A stretch of DNA of 64,000 nucleotides from Niebla homalea. Its lineage: Eukaryota; Ascomycota; Lecanoromycetes; Lecanorales; Ramalinaceae. The notes under the pieces were generated by a model. That model was not told where the DNA came from and searched no databases. It saw only the letters and a list, made by a program, of their open reading frames with translations. Position 1 is the stretch's first letter, and each line of letters opens with the position of its first letter. Made by a program: the position numbers and the translations under genes. The stretch is taken from NCBI GenBank assembly GCA_019925105.1, contig JAHGAU010000034.1, positions 558,001 to 622,000 of the forward strand, read 5' to 3'. Positions 21,540-35,200 of the stretch are shown in pieces.

Positions 21540-21702
21540 TATTATATATAATATACGTATACCAAGAGTTTATCGGGCATTAGCACTAAAAGGGTATAGT
21601 GGCTTAACGCGTATACTTATATTGCGCACCTTTATAGCTAGGTAGATACCTATCATATATTTTACACCCACATTTTTACCTCAGTACTCTCAGTACCTAA
21701 AA
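21540..21702. repeat. Right LTR of the 1,548-bp element
   Basis: 163 bp, aligned end to end with the left LTR; most differences in its left half are C-to-T or G-to-A. It ends CCTAAAA before the GGGAC duplication. Confidence 0.8.
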
Positions 21703-23537
21703 GGGACGGAAGTAATTTTATACGTATTATTAGTTATTTTTAAATACCGGTTCTAAACCTTTTATATTTATTAAATAAGATTTTTCTTACATTTAAAAGT
21801 ACTTTTAAAGGTATATTAAATTATTATTATATATATTATAACCGGCTTTGTTGTTATTTAATAATTAGTTCTAGCCTTCTATAAAATAGCTTTTTATATT
21901 AACGTTATAAAATAAATAAGACCTTTTTTTATAGAATTATTTTCTTTTAAACCTTTTTTACATAATCCTTTTAATTTAACTTTTTATTAATTTAAAGGCT
22001 AAAAACCTTAATATTAATTTCCCGTTTTACTACGATCCAATTTAAGTTTATTATAATTATTTAATTATATACCTTTAAGCTCTTAATTATATAAATAAGC
22101 TTATACTTATATAACGTAAATTAAATATTATACGTTTTTATTTTGACTTTCTACTTTAATTTTATTAAGTTTTTAATTAATAAGTTATTAAAGAAAAAAA
22201 TAAAAACCGGAAAAATAAATAACCTTTAAAATATTCCGGTTATCGTTAATTCTATTAAGTTTATCTTTTAACTTAAGTTGATTAATATTACCCGGTCGTT
22301 TAAAAAGCTTTTTATTTAATTTATAAAAAAAGATAATACTTTTTATTTTATAAATTATAAAGTAATCTTTAATAATTTACTTTATTAAAGGTTTTAACGA
22401 CGTTTAAAGAAAGAAATCTTATTATGTATTTTTTCCTATAAACCTATATTGTATATATGCCGTTAATTAAGCCTTTTAAAGCAATTTTTATTAATTTCCT
22501 CCTTTTTTAATTTATTTATTAGTCCGGGAAAAGCCCGTATTCTTCTACGTAATTATTAAGGATCTTTATAATCACCGTTTTTAAGGTTTTCTTCAACGTA
22601 TAAAGGAATACGATTAATTAATAAGCTTTTATTTTTAAGTAATTTAACTTAATTAATTTCTTGAGGATAATCGTTTTAATTTCCTTAAATTTATAAGGGT
22701 AATAATTAACTTTAAAATAGGCTTAAAATAAATAAATAAAAATCTTTTTAAATAATAATATTATTATTAGTAAAAACTTGTTCGGAATTCCGTTTAATTT
22801 AAAAACTTTATTTTTCTTTAATTTATTAATTACTTTAATTATCATATTTAAAATTACTTCCTTATTAATATTTATTAAATCGGGGTATATGATTTTTTTA
22901 ATATTTATTAAATTAACGTTTAATAAGAAAAAACTTTTTTAAAAGCTTCGATTTTACCGTTAAATTATTATATCATCGGGTTTCTTAAAAAGCGGAAATT
23001 TAAGGATAAATTTAAGCTTTCTATTTTACTCTTTATTATACTTTATTAACTTTTATACTTTACGGTGGGAAACAATTAAGTTATAGACTATTAACCGGAA
23101 ATATATTTATTTAATTTTTGAATAATCCTTTTTTCTTTTCTTAAACTTTCTTTAATTATATAAGTATTTTTTAAATTTTATATTTAATAATTTATTTAAC
23201 TAACGTTTTTGGTTTTATAATTATTATAATATATTTTTTATTTTAATAAGTTTTAGCTTTTTAAAACGGTTTCGTTATTAAAATTATTATAGTAATTATT
23301 TTATTAAACGTTCTTATAATTTACTTTCTAAAGAAATTAATTTAGTCCTTATTATTTAATTAAGGAAGCTTTATTAATTACGCTATTATTTTCTTATTTT
23401 TATATATATTTTAATTTCCTTAACCGTTTTTTACGTTTCCCTTATTAATATTAATAACATTATATCGGTTAATTAATTTAAAGTAATTTATATTAATATA
23501 TAGTTTAAATTATATTTTAAGTCTTCTTAAGGCTTAT

Positions 23538-23765
23538 TGTTAGGGGCTCAGGTAAGGTGGTTCTGAACATAAGTGAATTCTAACTATATAGGTATAGTAT
23601 ATAAAGTGTCACGGTGTGAGGGCTGAGGTGTAAGGGCTGCGTTGCCTCAGTCCCTCAGAGCGTGTATTTCGCCGCCGGTTAAGCCCCTTCGGGTTAGCCT
23701 GCCGCGGCCGTTAACCTTTTTCGGTTAAAACCGGGGTTTTCGCGGCCGCGGTACTTATACGTTTA
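23538..23765. repeat. Low-RIP, GC-richer island; candidate LTR start
   Basis: It begins TGTTAGGGGCTCAGG exactly where LINE D homology ends, carries a TATATAAAG box at about 23600, then a GC-rich stretch with nested palindromes: CCGCGGCCG at 23702-23710 pairs with CGGCCGCGG at 23743-23751. It looks like the protected outer end of an LTR element running rightward, but no second LTR copy was found. Confidence 0.4.
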
Positions 23766-24296
23766 AGCGTAAAACCTTGGATATAAATTAAATCCGCATA
23801 ATAAATTAAATATTACGCGGAAATAACGGAATTAAGGAGATTTCTACCGTAAATATATATTTTATACCGTTTTTATCCTCGGATATTATATATGTTTAAA
23901 TATTATTACTATAAAAAGTAAAGCCTTTTTTTTATATAATTATAATAAGCTTAAGTAATATTCTATATTAATATACCTTTATTATATTTTATTACTTTTT
24001 TATATAAAATATTATAAAAAATATATTTCTTTTATATCGTTTATATTTAAAATAATATTTAAATATATATAAAATGTTTTACTTATATATTTTTACTTTA
24101 TAAAATAAGTAATACTTATAGTTTAACCTTTAATATATTTAGTTAAGTATTTCCAGAATATTAAATATTAATTTAACTTATTATAAATTTTTTTATTTAT
24201 TTCTAAAAAAGATAATTTTTTTTATTTATTTTTTAAAATATTATCCCTTTTAATTAAGATATTTATATTAAACGATATTTTAATTAACTTAATATA
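23766..24296. other. AT-rich unassigned repeat sequence
   Basis: RIP-like composition with no open frame. It presumably continues the element that starts at 23538. Confidence 0.4.
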
Positions 24297-24458
24297 TGTC
24301 ACGGTATGGACCATGGGAGGATTCCTTGGCACGGAGCGGCCTTACCTTCTTCCGCATGCTTGGCGCACATACTCATATTACGCACCTTCATAGCTAGATA
24401 GCTATCAATCATACATATTACACCCACTCACTTTATGCATACCGCATTTCTCGTGACA
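24297..24458. repeat. Solo LTR related to the 163-bp LTR family, little mutated
   Basis: 162 bp with inverted ends TGTCACG/CGTGACA and flanking ATATA on both sides (24292-24296 and 24459-24463). The core (CTTGGCGC, TTACGCACCTTCATAGCTAG, ACACCCAC) matches the LTRs at 20155 and 21540. It retains many CpA sites and is far less AT-rich than its surroundings, so it is younger than the RIP around it or too short to be a RIP target. Confidence 0.7.
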
Positions 24459-27400
24459 ATATATAAGAACCGGAATTATTAATAAATATTATAATAATTA
24501 TAATTAATAGTTATAAGGTAAATGATATTAAAAATATTTATTTAACCTTTTTTTCTTTTACTTTTTTATATTTTTTAATTAACCTTAAGAATTTAATAAA
24601 GGTAAGTTAATTTATTTTTCCTTTATAATTATAAGAAAATTAAAGAATCTTATAATTAAAATGACTAAGAAAAAGTCTACGGTTAAGGGTATAAAAAAGC
24701 CCGGGAAATTAAAGTTATTAAATAACTTCTTATATTAAACGAGCTTAAGTATTTAATTAAAAACTCAAGGTCGTAAATAAGTTAATTTTTAAAGGTAATT
24801 TTATAAAGGAAAATAAAAAGGAAAATGAAGAAATTAATAATAAAAGCGAAAAAGATAATAAGTTTAATAATATCTTAATAAATATTTTATAAAAATAATA
24901 AAGAATCCTATAAATATATTAATTATTTATTATAATAAAAGTAAGAAAGTCCTTAAACCTTTTTCTTAATTTAATAAGGTTAAAAAATATTATATTTTAT
25001 ATTATAATATTTACGATCCAGATTACCTTATAATAGGCCCGTTTTAAATAAGTTCATATATTGTAAATTGAATTTTAATTATTATATTTTATTTATTAAT
25101 CCTTATATTAAAGATAATAATAAAGTTAAATATTATAAAATAAAAATTAACGACTTTATATATACTTAATTAATATAGCGATTAAATATAAAGTAACTTT
25201 TAAATTAATAAAGTAAGTTTAATAAAAATAATATAATTTAAATATAATATTATCCTTTAAATATCGTTATTAAGGTATATTATATATAAGGTGAACCCGA
25301 TATATATAGGATATCCGTATTAAAAACTAATTAATATTATTTTTAATTTCGGGGTCTTTAATTACTCTATAAGAAAAAAGGGAAATATTAATATATATAT
25401 CGTTTTTTATATGAAAATAAATATAAGAATATATTAACTTAAAAAGTTAAGTTATAAATTAAGGTATAAATATATCCTAAACATTTTAAGGACGATATTA
25501 TTGAGTAAATATATAAGTCTACGGGTAAAACATTAAGCGGGGATCTTATTAAAATACTTTATATTAAAAAAATTTAATTAAAATGATTAATATAAATATT
25601 AAATAACTTAAGGAATTAATTAAAGTATATAAAGGAAGGAAAGTACCTTTAACTATAAATAAGTCCGGGGTAAGTTTATTAATAAGGATAAATTTAATAA
25701 TAAGGATAAATCTGATAATAAGGACAAATCTGATAATAAGGATAAATCTATTAATAAAGGGAAAAATTACGATAACAATATACCGGGCGTTAAAAATATA
25801 AAGTCCTTTTTAATTTTTATTTAATATAATAAGTATTAATAGTCTAATAACCGTTTAATTAATTAAAAATTATTAATAAAGGGTAATATAATAAATAATT
25901 AAAATAAAAATAACTATAAAAAGAATTGAAAAAGCGAAAAAAACATAATATATAAAGTTATATTTAAGGGGATAATAAAATAAGTTTATAAATAATTAAA
26001 TATTATTGATTTCCTAAATTTATATTTTACTTTTTTTTTATTATTTATTTATTAATAGATATTAAAATTACGCCGTATAATTTTAATATTTAAGTTTCCT
26101 TATAATTTATATAATAATAAATATTAAAACTATATTATATAATTTTAATATTTATTTAAGATTTATTATTATAATTATATAAAAGGATACTTTGGATATT
26201 TCATTATATAAAACGTATAATATTATTAAATAATAAATAATATTTACTACGTATTTAAAATAAAAGCCCCTTTAATAAAATTTTTTATTAAAAAATTTGA
26301 AGTTTCTTAAATATTTCTTTATTTCTATTTTTATTCTTTAAAAAAAATTATAACATTTATATTAGCTTTTTTTACTATAGGTTTTTATATATTTATTAAC
26401 GGTAATTAACCCGTAATAAACGATATTATAATAAAGGTATCCGAATAAATTAAAATCCGTAATTTTATAAAGTAATAACTTAACGGGGTTATAGAAATCC
26501 TTAATATTATTATAAAACGAAAAGAAATTTATAAAGAAATCGTAATTAAAATATAAATAGTTTTAATTTAAAACCGTTTATAAGAAAGTAGGTTTACGGA
26601 TAAAAAGATTATTATAACGGTTTTATAATCGTTTATTATTAAGAATATTATAACCGTATTTAAAATTAACTGAAAATATAAAAATTAAACTATACGTATT
26701 ATTTATATTAGTTGGATTAATTAAGTTAAAAGCTAAACGTTTAACGTTATATTGGAGGTAATATTAATATTAATAACGTTTATATTAAAGAGATTTACCT
26801 TTTTTATAATAAAAGTACTTATCGCTTAAGTAACTTTAAAGCGATTCCGTTAAATAAAAACCGGCCGCGGTTTTAAACGTTGTATTATCGTAAAAAACTA
26901 ATAAGTTTTAAATACTATAATAAAAATTAAATTTACTTAATACCGGGCTTTCTTTCCGTTAAACGTTTAAGGATTTATTAAGTATAAATTATTTAATTAT
27001 ATTTTTAATATTAAAAAGATTCTTTTATCGTTAAATATTAAAAAAGTTAATTAAACGTAAAATATTAAAAAAGAATTAGAATTATAAATTAATAAAGAAT
27101 TAATTAAGTCTTTTAAATATAATAAAAAGGAACTTAAGAAACTTATTAAAATTACCGGAAAACCTTATAAATAATTATATTACCGGGATATTAATTATTT
27201 TATTATTAATTAACCTAACCGATTTAATCTTATTACCGTAAATATAAACGGATATAATATTATTTTTAAAATATTAAATATATATATTACGGTAAATTAA
27301 TTGAAATTAAAGTTAAAGTTAAAATTAATTAAATATTATTAATATTTATTTAAAATAATTAATTTTTTAAGTATATAAATTAAAAATATTAAATACCGGG

Positions 27401-28167
27401 AGTTATATTATTAACTTTTAATATATTAATAGAATTACGATAACTTTAAGGAATTTTAAATTAATAATAATTTTTTAATATAATTTCAAATTAATATTTA
27501 TTTAAAAATTAAGGCGGACTCATTAAGTATTTATATATATTCCTTTATTTAAAAATTATTATTATATATTATCTTTAATAAAATATTAAGGGATATTATA
27601 AATATAATTGCCGGCCCCGGATTTTATAATATTTAAGAACGGGATAATAATTTAATTATTAATAATCTTTTTAATTAACTATAAAAAGTATTAATATTAA
27701 TAATTAAAAAAAACTTAAAATCGTTTATAACCTTTTAAAGGAATTCACTATATATAATTATTATTAACGGGAGCATAATAAAATTAATAATGAAAGTTAA
27801 TTAAAAATTATAATTAATTTTTTTACCTAATAAATCGTTCGGTAAAATATTATTTATTAAGTATTTTATTCTTATTTTTAATTAAATTATAGTCTAAAAC
27901 TCGTTTTATATTTATATTATATCAAATATACCCGCCCCGGAAATACCGTCTTTTTTTAATATATCGATATAAATATCTTTTTATATTTAAAGAACGGTTA
28001 TAAAAATAATATTATTTAAGGATTTATATTATTTAATAATAAAACGGAAAAGAATTATATAGAGATTATTCTTGGTTTTTATTAATATATTGCGGTTTAA
28101 TAAACTTATATTAAAAAAAATAAATTATTTTTATACCGGATAAATACGTTTATAATATTAAATACTT
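24459..28167. mobile_element. Unassigned RIP-degraded repeat, left part
   Basis: No readable frame. An ATG followed by TKKKSTVKGIKKPGKLKLLN at 24661 on the plus strand could be the start of a gag-like frame. An in-frame 18-bp tandem repeat lies at 25679-25755. It is interrupted at 28154-28167 by LINE C, whose target duplication recurs at 45627-45640, so the sequence right of 45640 should belong to the same element. I could not assign it to Copia, Gypsy or a DNA transposon. Confidence 0.4.
25679..25755 (+). repeat. 18-bp tandem repeat, about four units, encoding (NKDKSD)n
   Basis: Unit AATAAGGATAAATCTGAT with a few substitutions. The period is a multiple of three and the translation is a charged, low-complexity hexapeptide, so it is likely part of a former coding region on the plus strand. 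Confidence 0.75.
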
Positions 28168-29282
28168 GAAAATGGCGACGAACAAAGGGACCCCAGAGGT
28201 CCAAAACGATGCGTATATGTATAACTCTAGTAATAGTGAGGGAAGTATATTAAGTGCGATAAATAAAAGTGGCATAATAATTAAGAATAAGGTAATAAAC
28301 GGGTAAATAACCTATATTAATAGAAACGGCAATAACGTATACGGGTAATATAATAATAATAAACCGGATAACGCTTAAAATAAATAAAGGAATTAAAACT
28401 ATAAAATACGTATATTAAAGCGTATAAAACGTATAATAATAATACGGAAATAATAAGTAAATAAAAGGGTAGGAAAACCGGTACGGTATTAATAATAAAG
28501 GATATAAGTAAAAGGAAAAAGCGGAAAGATTATAATAAAAGTATTATTAAAAGTATATAAAAGGGAAATAAAGTTAATAAAGAAAATAAAACCTTAAAAG
28601 ATTAAAAGTAAAAAACGGAGATAATATATCGCTTAATAAATAAGGGCGAAAGGGCAATAAAGGAGGCAATAAAAGCCTTAAAAGGACTCCTTATAATAAA
28701 GTAAAAGGATATTACGTTAAAGATTTAACCGATACTATAGATTAAATTAAAAAGCGTAAGGGACTTTTATATAAAAATAAAAATAAAATTAAGGGAGGCG
28801 GAGCGTTTCCGGGGCTCTTAAAAAACGGGAGCGAAAACGTTAATAAAGGGTAAAAATGGCGGCTTAAGGTTAAGGATATAAAGTAAAAATATAAAAACGG
28901 TAATTTTTTAAATAAAAGAAAGCTAAGCAATAAAAGTAATAAAAAAGGTACCTATAATAAAGAATAAAGGGATAATGGAGAAGAAAGCAGCCGTATTAAG
29001 GAAAATAAGGATAATAACGGTCCGCTTATTTAATAATAAGGAAAGGAACGTAATTATAAAAGTAAATTTATTATAATTAATAAAGGCTTTTAAGGTAATA
29101 ACGGGGTTATTAATAGAATAAATTATCGCGGTACGTAAGCTATAAAATAAAAATATTTTCCTTAATATAATATTATTAAAGGCGAAAAAAAACTTAAAAA
29201 GGTTTAAAACTTAAGTTAATAAAGGAAAATATGAGTTAATTAAAGTTTTAAAGTAATCGTTTATTATTATAATAAATAAGAT

Positions 29283-32200
29283 TAATTAATTGATTGATTG
29301 ATTTATATTACGGGTCTAGCTAAGTTAATTCCGGTATTCCTTAATATACGGCCTTTTAACCTTATTAATAACCATAAAAACTTGATACTTATAATATTAA
29401 AGTAAAAACCGGTATTTATCAGGCCTCCACCTTTTATCCTTTAAGGTAAAGGATATTAACGGCCGTCCAGAAAGTAGTAATCTATTTATATATTTTTTAT
29501 ATTTTAACTCCTTTAAGAAAATCCATAATATTATAACTATATCTTTATAAAGGCTATCCTTAAACTTATTATTTTTCTATATTTTTATATATTTATATTA
29601 TCTTAATTTTATATATTATTTCTAAATATCCTTATTAATACTTACGTATTTAATACATATTTTTCTTATATTATTATCGTTATTAATTCCTTTAAAGACT
29701 TTTAATAAACGTTTATTATTATATCCTTACGGCTATAAAAAATACTTTCCGGTTTATATAATTAATATAACCGGTTTCCGTTCCTTTTTTTTTTTTTTAA
29801 CTGGTAACGGGCTTTTTCCGTAAAATCTTTAATAATTTTATTTATTTTTATAATAAAATTAAATTATAATAATAATTTAATAAATATTATAAACTTAATA
29901 ATTACCCGGATACTTTATTTTATAAATAATATTTAACGGTAATTATAAATATTAATTTTTATAATAAATTTTAATTTAATTTCCGTAAATAAAGGATAAA
30001 AAATAAGGACGTATATAGTATTTTACTTCCTTTATCCGTATTTATATCCGGTATTTATTTAACCCCCGGTATATATAATAAATAAAAAGTAAATTAAACC
30101 GTTTTTACCCGTTTAAAATTAAATTATTAATACGTTATTACTTTTTTTTATAATATTATAATAACGGAAATACTTATTAATAATCTTTTTATTATTAAAA
30201 GTTAAATAATAATAACTTTAAAATATAAAGTCTTTATGCCTCCGTTAATGCTTAATTTATTTTATCGTAATTTATAAAATAATCGTTATAATTTTTACTT
30301 TTTAAATCCCCTTAATCTTAATTTTTCTTATATTTAACGGGAATTTATACCCGCTTAAATTAACCTTTAAGATACCGGTAAAGTTAATTTTTTTCTTAAT
30401 TTATTTTTACTTTATTATAATAAGAAAAAAGATAAATATTTTTAATCTACTTTTTTTAACTTTAAACTTATTAAGATTTTAACGGATCCGTTTATTTCTT
30501 ATTATTATAATTAAATATATATATTTCTTTAATTTTACTTAAACGATTATTTAATTTAATAAAACTTTAATTAACGGTATAAAAACCTTAAACTTTAATA
30601 TTAAAATAAGGGTTACTTTATAGGTACCGTTAATTATTCTTAAATATTAATTCTGGACTTCCTATAATATTTAAATAAGCTTTCTCTTATATCCCGGAGT
30701 ACTTTTAAATATATATTAAATAATTATAACGTATATTATAATTAACTTTATTATAACTTAATAAATAATCCGGGCCTTTTATAACGTAATTTCCTATATT
30801 AATACGGTAAGATAAATAAAATTTTTTTCCTATAAAGTTATCTTTATTTAAACTTTTCTTATATAATTTTTTAATTAAGTTTTTTATTTACTTAAAAATT
30901 AAGGACTTTAATATTAATATCCGGCTTTACCGTAATTCTATTTAAGTTTATTATAGCTATTATATTATATAACTTCGGGCTTTTAATTATATAAATAAGT
31001 TTATATTTATATAGCGTAAATTAAGCCTTATAAATTCTTATTTATTAAAAATAGACTTTATAGGTTTATTTTAATTTTAAATAATTTATACGTATAAAAA
31101 TATTATAGGTTAAAAGGTAAATATTATTAATAAAGTTTTTAACTTAAACTTTTTATTTTAACTTAATAAGCTCCTTAATTAATAAACCGTTAAAGAATAA
31201 AAATAATATAAAAGAAATAAGTAATTTTTAAGGAATCCTTATTATAACGGGCTTTATTAAGCTTATTTTTTATCTTAAGTTAATCGATATAACTTAATTA
31301 CTTAAAAAAAATTTTATTTACTTAATTAAGAAAAGTAATATCCCCTTTTTCCTTAAATTATATAATAACCTTTAATAATTTATTTTATTAAAAATATTTA
31401 TAATATTAAAAGAAAGAAGATTTATAATATATTTCTTCCCGTAATTTTATATTATATATACGCCGTTAATTAATCTTTTAAGAATTATTTTTATTAATTA
31501 ATTTCTCTTTATTTTTATTTATTAATCAGGGAAAAATCCGTAATTTTTTATATAATCGTTAAGGATCTTTATTATTACCGTTTTTAAGGCTTTCCTTAAT
31601 ATATATAAAAATATAATAAGTTTATAAGACTTTATTTTAAAGTAATCCGGCTTAATAAACTTCTTAAGGATAATTATTTTTATTTCCTTAAATTTATATA
31701 AGTAATAATTAACGTTAAAATATACTTAAAAAAAGTAAGTAAAAACCTTTTTAAACGGTAAAGTTATTATTATTAAGAATCTATTAAAAATCCTATTTAA
31801 TCTTAAAGCTTTATCCTTCTTCGGTTTATTAATCGCCTTAATTATTATATTTTATATTATTACTTTATTTATTAATACGGGATTAAGGTATATAATATTA
31901 TTAATATCGTTTAAATTAACTTCTAACGGAAAGAGGAAAAATGCTTCTTTAAGGGCCTTAATTTTACCGTTAAAGGTATTAATTAATATATTATCGGGTC
32001 TCTTAAAAGGTAAGAATTTAAAAATAAATTTTAATTTCTTATTTTATTCTTTATTATATTTTATTAACTTTTAAATATTACGAGGTAAAACCGTTAAGTT
32101 ATATATTATAGATTAAAAATATTGATTGATTGATTGATTTATACTACGGGTCTAGTTAAGCTAATTCCGGCGTTCCTTAATACGCGGCCTTTTGGCCTTA

Positions 32201-35200
32201 TTAATAACCGTAAAAACCTGATATTTATAACGTTAAGGTAAAAACCGGCATCTACCAGGCCTTTACCCTTTATCCTTTAAGGTAAAGGATATTAACGGCC
32301 GTTTAAAGAGTAATAATCTATTTATATACTTCTTATATTTTAATTCCCTTAAGAAAATCCATAATATTACGATTATATCCTTATAAAGGCTATCTTTAAG
32401 CTCGTTATTCTTCCGCTCCTTTATATATTTATATTATTTTAATCTTATATAATACCTTTAAATATCCTTATTAATATTTACGTACTTAATATATATCCTT
32501 CTTATATTATTATTGCCGTTAACTCCTTTAAAGACTTTTAATAAACGTTTATTATTATATTTTTACGGTTATAAAAGATGCTCTCCGGTTTATATAATTA
32601 ATATAACCGGTTTCCGCTCCTTTTTTTTTTAACCGGTAATAAGCTTTCTCCGTAAGGTTTTCGGTAACCTTATTTATCTTTATAGCGAAATTAAATTATA
32701 ATAATAATCCGGTAAATATTATAAATTTAATAATTACTTAAATACTTCGCTTTATAAATAATATTTAGCGGTAATTATAAATATTAACTTTTATAATAAA
32801 TTTTAACTTAACCTCCGTAAATAAAGGATAAAAAATAAAAACGTATATAGCGTTTTATTTTTTTTATCCGTATTTATATTTAGTATTTATCCGATCCCCG
32901 GTATATATAGTAAATAAAAAGTAAGTTAAACCGTTTTTATCCGTTTAAAGTTAAATCGTTAATATATTATTACCCTTCCTTATAATATTATAGCGGTAAA
33001 GATACTTATTAATAATCTTTTTATCGTTAAAAGTTAAATAATAACGATTTTAAAATATAAAGTTTTTATATTTCCGTTAATATTTAATTTACTTTATCGT
33101 AGCCTATAAGGTAATTATTATAGTTTTTATTCTTTAAATCTTTTTGGTTTTAATTTTTCTTATATTTAATAAGAATTTATACCCGCTTAAATTAACCTCT
33201 GGGATACCGGTGAAATTAACCTTTTTTTCCGTTTATTTTTACTTTATCTTAATAGGAAAGAAAATAAATATCTTTAATTTATTCTTTTTAACTTTAAGCT
33301 TATTAAGATTCTAGCGGATCCGCCCGTTTCCTATTATTATAATTAAGTATATATATCTTTTTAATTTTATTTAAGTAATTATTTAATCTAATAAAATCTT
33401 AATTAACGGCATAAAAACCTTAAATTTTAATACCGGGATAAAGGTTACTTTATAGGTACCGTTAACCACTCTTAAATACCGATTTTAGACTTTTTATAAT
33501 ATTTAAATAAACTTTTTCTTATATCCTAGAGTACCCTTAAGTATATATTAAATAGCCGTAACGTATATTATAATTGGCTTTATTATAGCTTAATAAATAG
33601 TCCGGGCCTTTTATAATATAACTTTTTATATTAATATAACGAGATAAATAAAGCTTTTTTCTTATAAAGTTATTTTTTTTAAACTTTTCTTATATAGTCT
33701 TTTTAATTAAGCTTTTTATTTACTTAAAGGTTAAGGACTTTAATATTGGTATCCGGCTTTATTATAACTTTACTTAAGTTTATTATAATTATTATATTAT
33801 ATAACTTTAAGCTTTTAATTATATAGATAAGTTTATACTTATATAACGTAAATTAAGCCCCATAAGTTCTTGTTTATTAAAGATAAATTTTATAGGTTTA
33901 TTTTAATTTTAAATAATTTATATATATAGAAATATTATAGGTTAAGAAGTAAATATTATTAATAAAGCTTTTAACTTAAACCTTTTATTTTAATTTAATA
34001 AGCTTTTTAATTAATAAACCGTTAAAAAATAAAAATAATATAAAAGAAATAAATAATCCTTAAGGAATTTTTATTATAGCGGGCTTTATTAAGCTTATTT
34101 TTTATCCTAGATTAATCAATATAATTCGGTCGTTTAAGAAACTTTTCATTTATTTAATTAAGAAAAATAATATTCTTTTTTTCCTTAAGTTATATAATAA
34201 CCTTTAATAATTTATTTTATTAAAAGTATTTATAATATTAAAAGAAAGAAGATTTATAATATATTTCTTCCCGTAATCTTATACCGTATATATGCCGTTA
34301 ATTAATCTTTTAAGGGTTATTTCTGTTAATTAATCTTTTTTTATTTTTATTTATTAATTAAGGAGAAGTCCGTAATTCTTTATATAGTTATTAAGGATCC
34401 TTATTATTATTGTTTTTAAAGCCTTCTTTAACGTATATAAGAGTATAATAAGTCTATAAGATTTTACCTTAAAGTAATCCGGTTTAATAAGTTTTTTAAG
34501 GATAATTATCTTTATTTCTTTAAACTTACGTAAGTAATAATTAACGTTAAAATATACTTAAAAGAAATAAGTAAAGACCTTTTTAAAAGGTAAAATTATT
34601 ATTATTAAGAATTTATTAAGAATCTTATTTAATTTTTAAGGCTTTATCCTTTTTTAATTTATTAATCGCTTTAATTATTATATCTTATATTATTACCTTA
34701 TTTATTAATATAAGGTTAAAATATAAAACGCTATTAATATTGTTTAGGTTAGCTTTTAATAAAGGGGGAAAAATATTCCTTTAAGGACCTCGATTTTACC
34801 GTTAAAAATATTAATTAATATATTATTAAGTTTCTTAAGGGACGGGAATTTAAGGATAAACTTTAATTTTTTACTTTATTCTTTATTATACTTTATTAAC
34901 TTTTAAATACTATAAGATAAAACCGTTAAATTATATATTATAAATTAAAAGTATATTTATTTAATCTTTTTAATAATCTTTTCCTTTTTTTTTTTAAGTA
35001 ACCTTTAATTAATTAAGTATTTCTTAATTTTTATACTTAAAAGTTTATTTAATTAACTTTTTTATTTTTATAATTATAATTATATATCCTTTATTTTAAT
35101 AGGTTTTAACTCTTTAAGAGGGTTTTATTATTGGAATAATCTTATTAATTACTTTATTTAATGCCTTTATTATTCGTTTTATAAAGAGGTCGATTTAATT

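Larger units (their letters stand above)
20155..21702. mobile_element. Short LTR retroelement (1,548 bp), probably non-autonomous
   Basis: Two 163-bp direct repeats (20155-20317 and 21540-21702) flank 1,222 bp. The left repeat begins TGTTATGTAC and ends GTACCTAACA, so its ends are short inverted repeats (TGTTA/TAACA). A five-base duplication GGGAC sits at 20150-20154 and 21703-21707, proving insertion as a unit, and flanking LINE D sequence continues correctly across it. The inside is too short for gag-pol and shows no RT or integrase motif, so a TRIM-like element or an internally deleted Copia/Gypsy element is likely. Orientation could not be set. Confidence 0.8.
18832..23537 (-). mobile_element. 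LINE copy D (Tad-like), 5' truncated, interrupted by an LTR element
   Basis: On the minus strand the 3' end is a tetranucleotide tail, seen on the plus strand as (TGAT)n at 18832-18847, followed by the same 3' region as copies A, B and C. A 1.55 kb LTR element splits it at 20150-21707. Homology with copy B stops at 23537, about 3.2 kb from the 3' end, so the 5' 2.6 kb (ORF1 and much of the endonuclease) are missing. All frames are destroyed by C-to-T and G-to-A changes. The truncation could be incomplete reverse transcription or the insertion of the next element at 23538. Confidence 0.7.

Noticed and set aside
28742..28930. Similar 62-codon frames at 28742-28930 (-) and 37150-37338 (+)
   Set aside because: They resemble each other because both are antisense to the same stretch of LINE ORF1 in copies C and B, not because they encode a protein.
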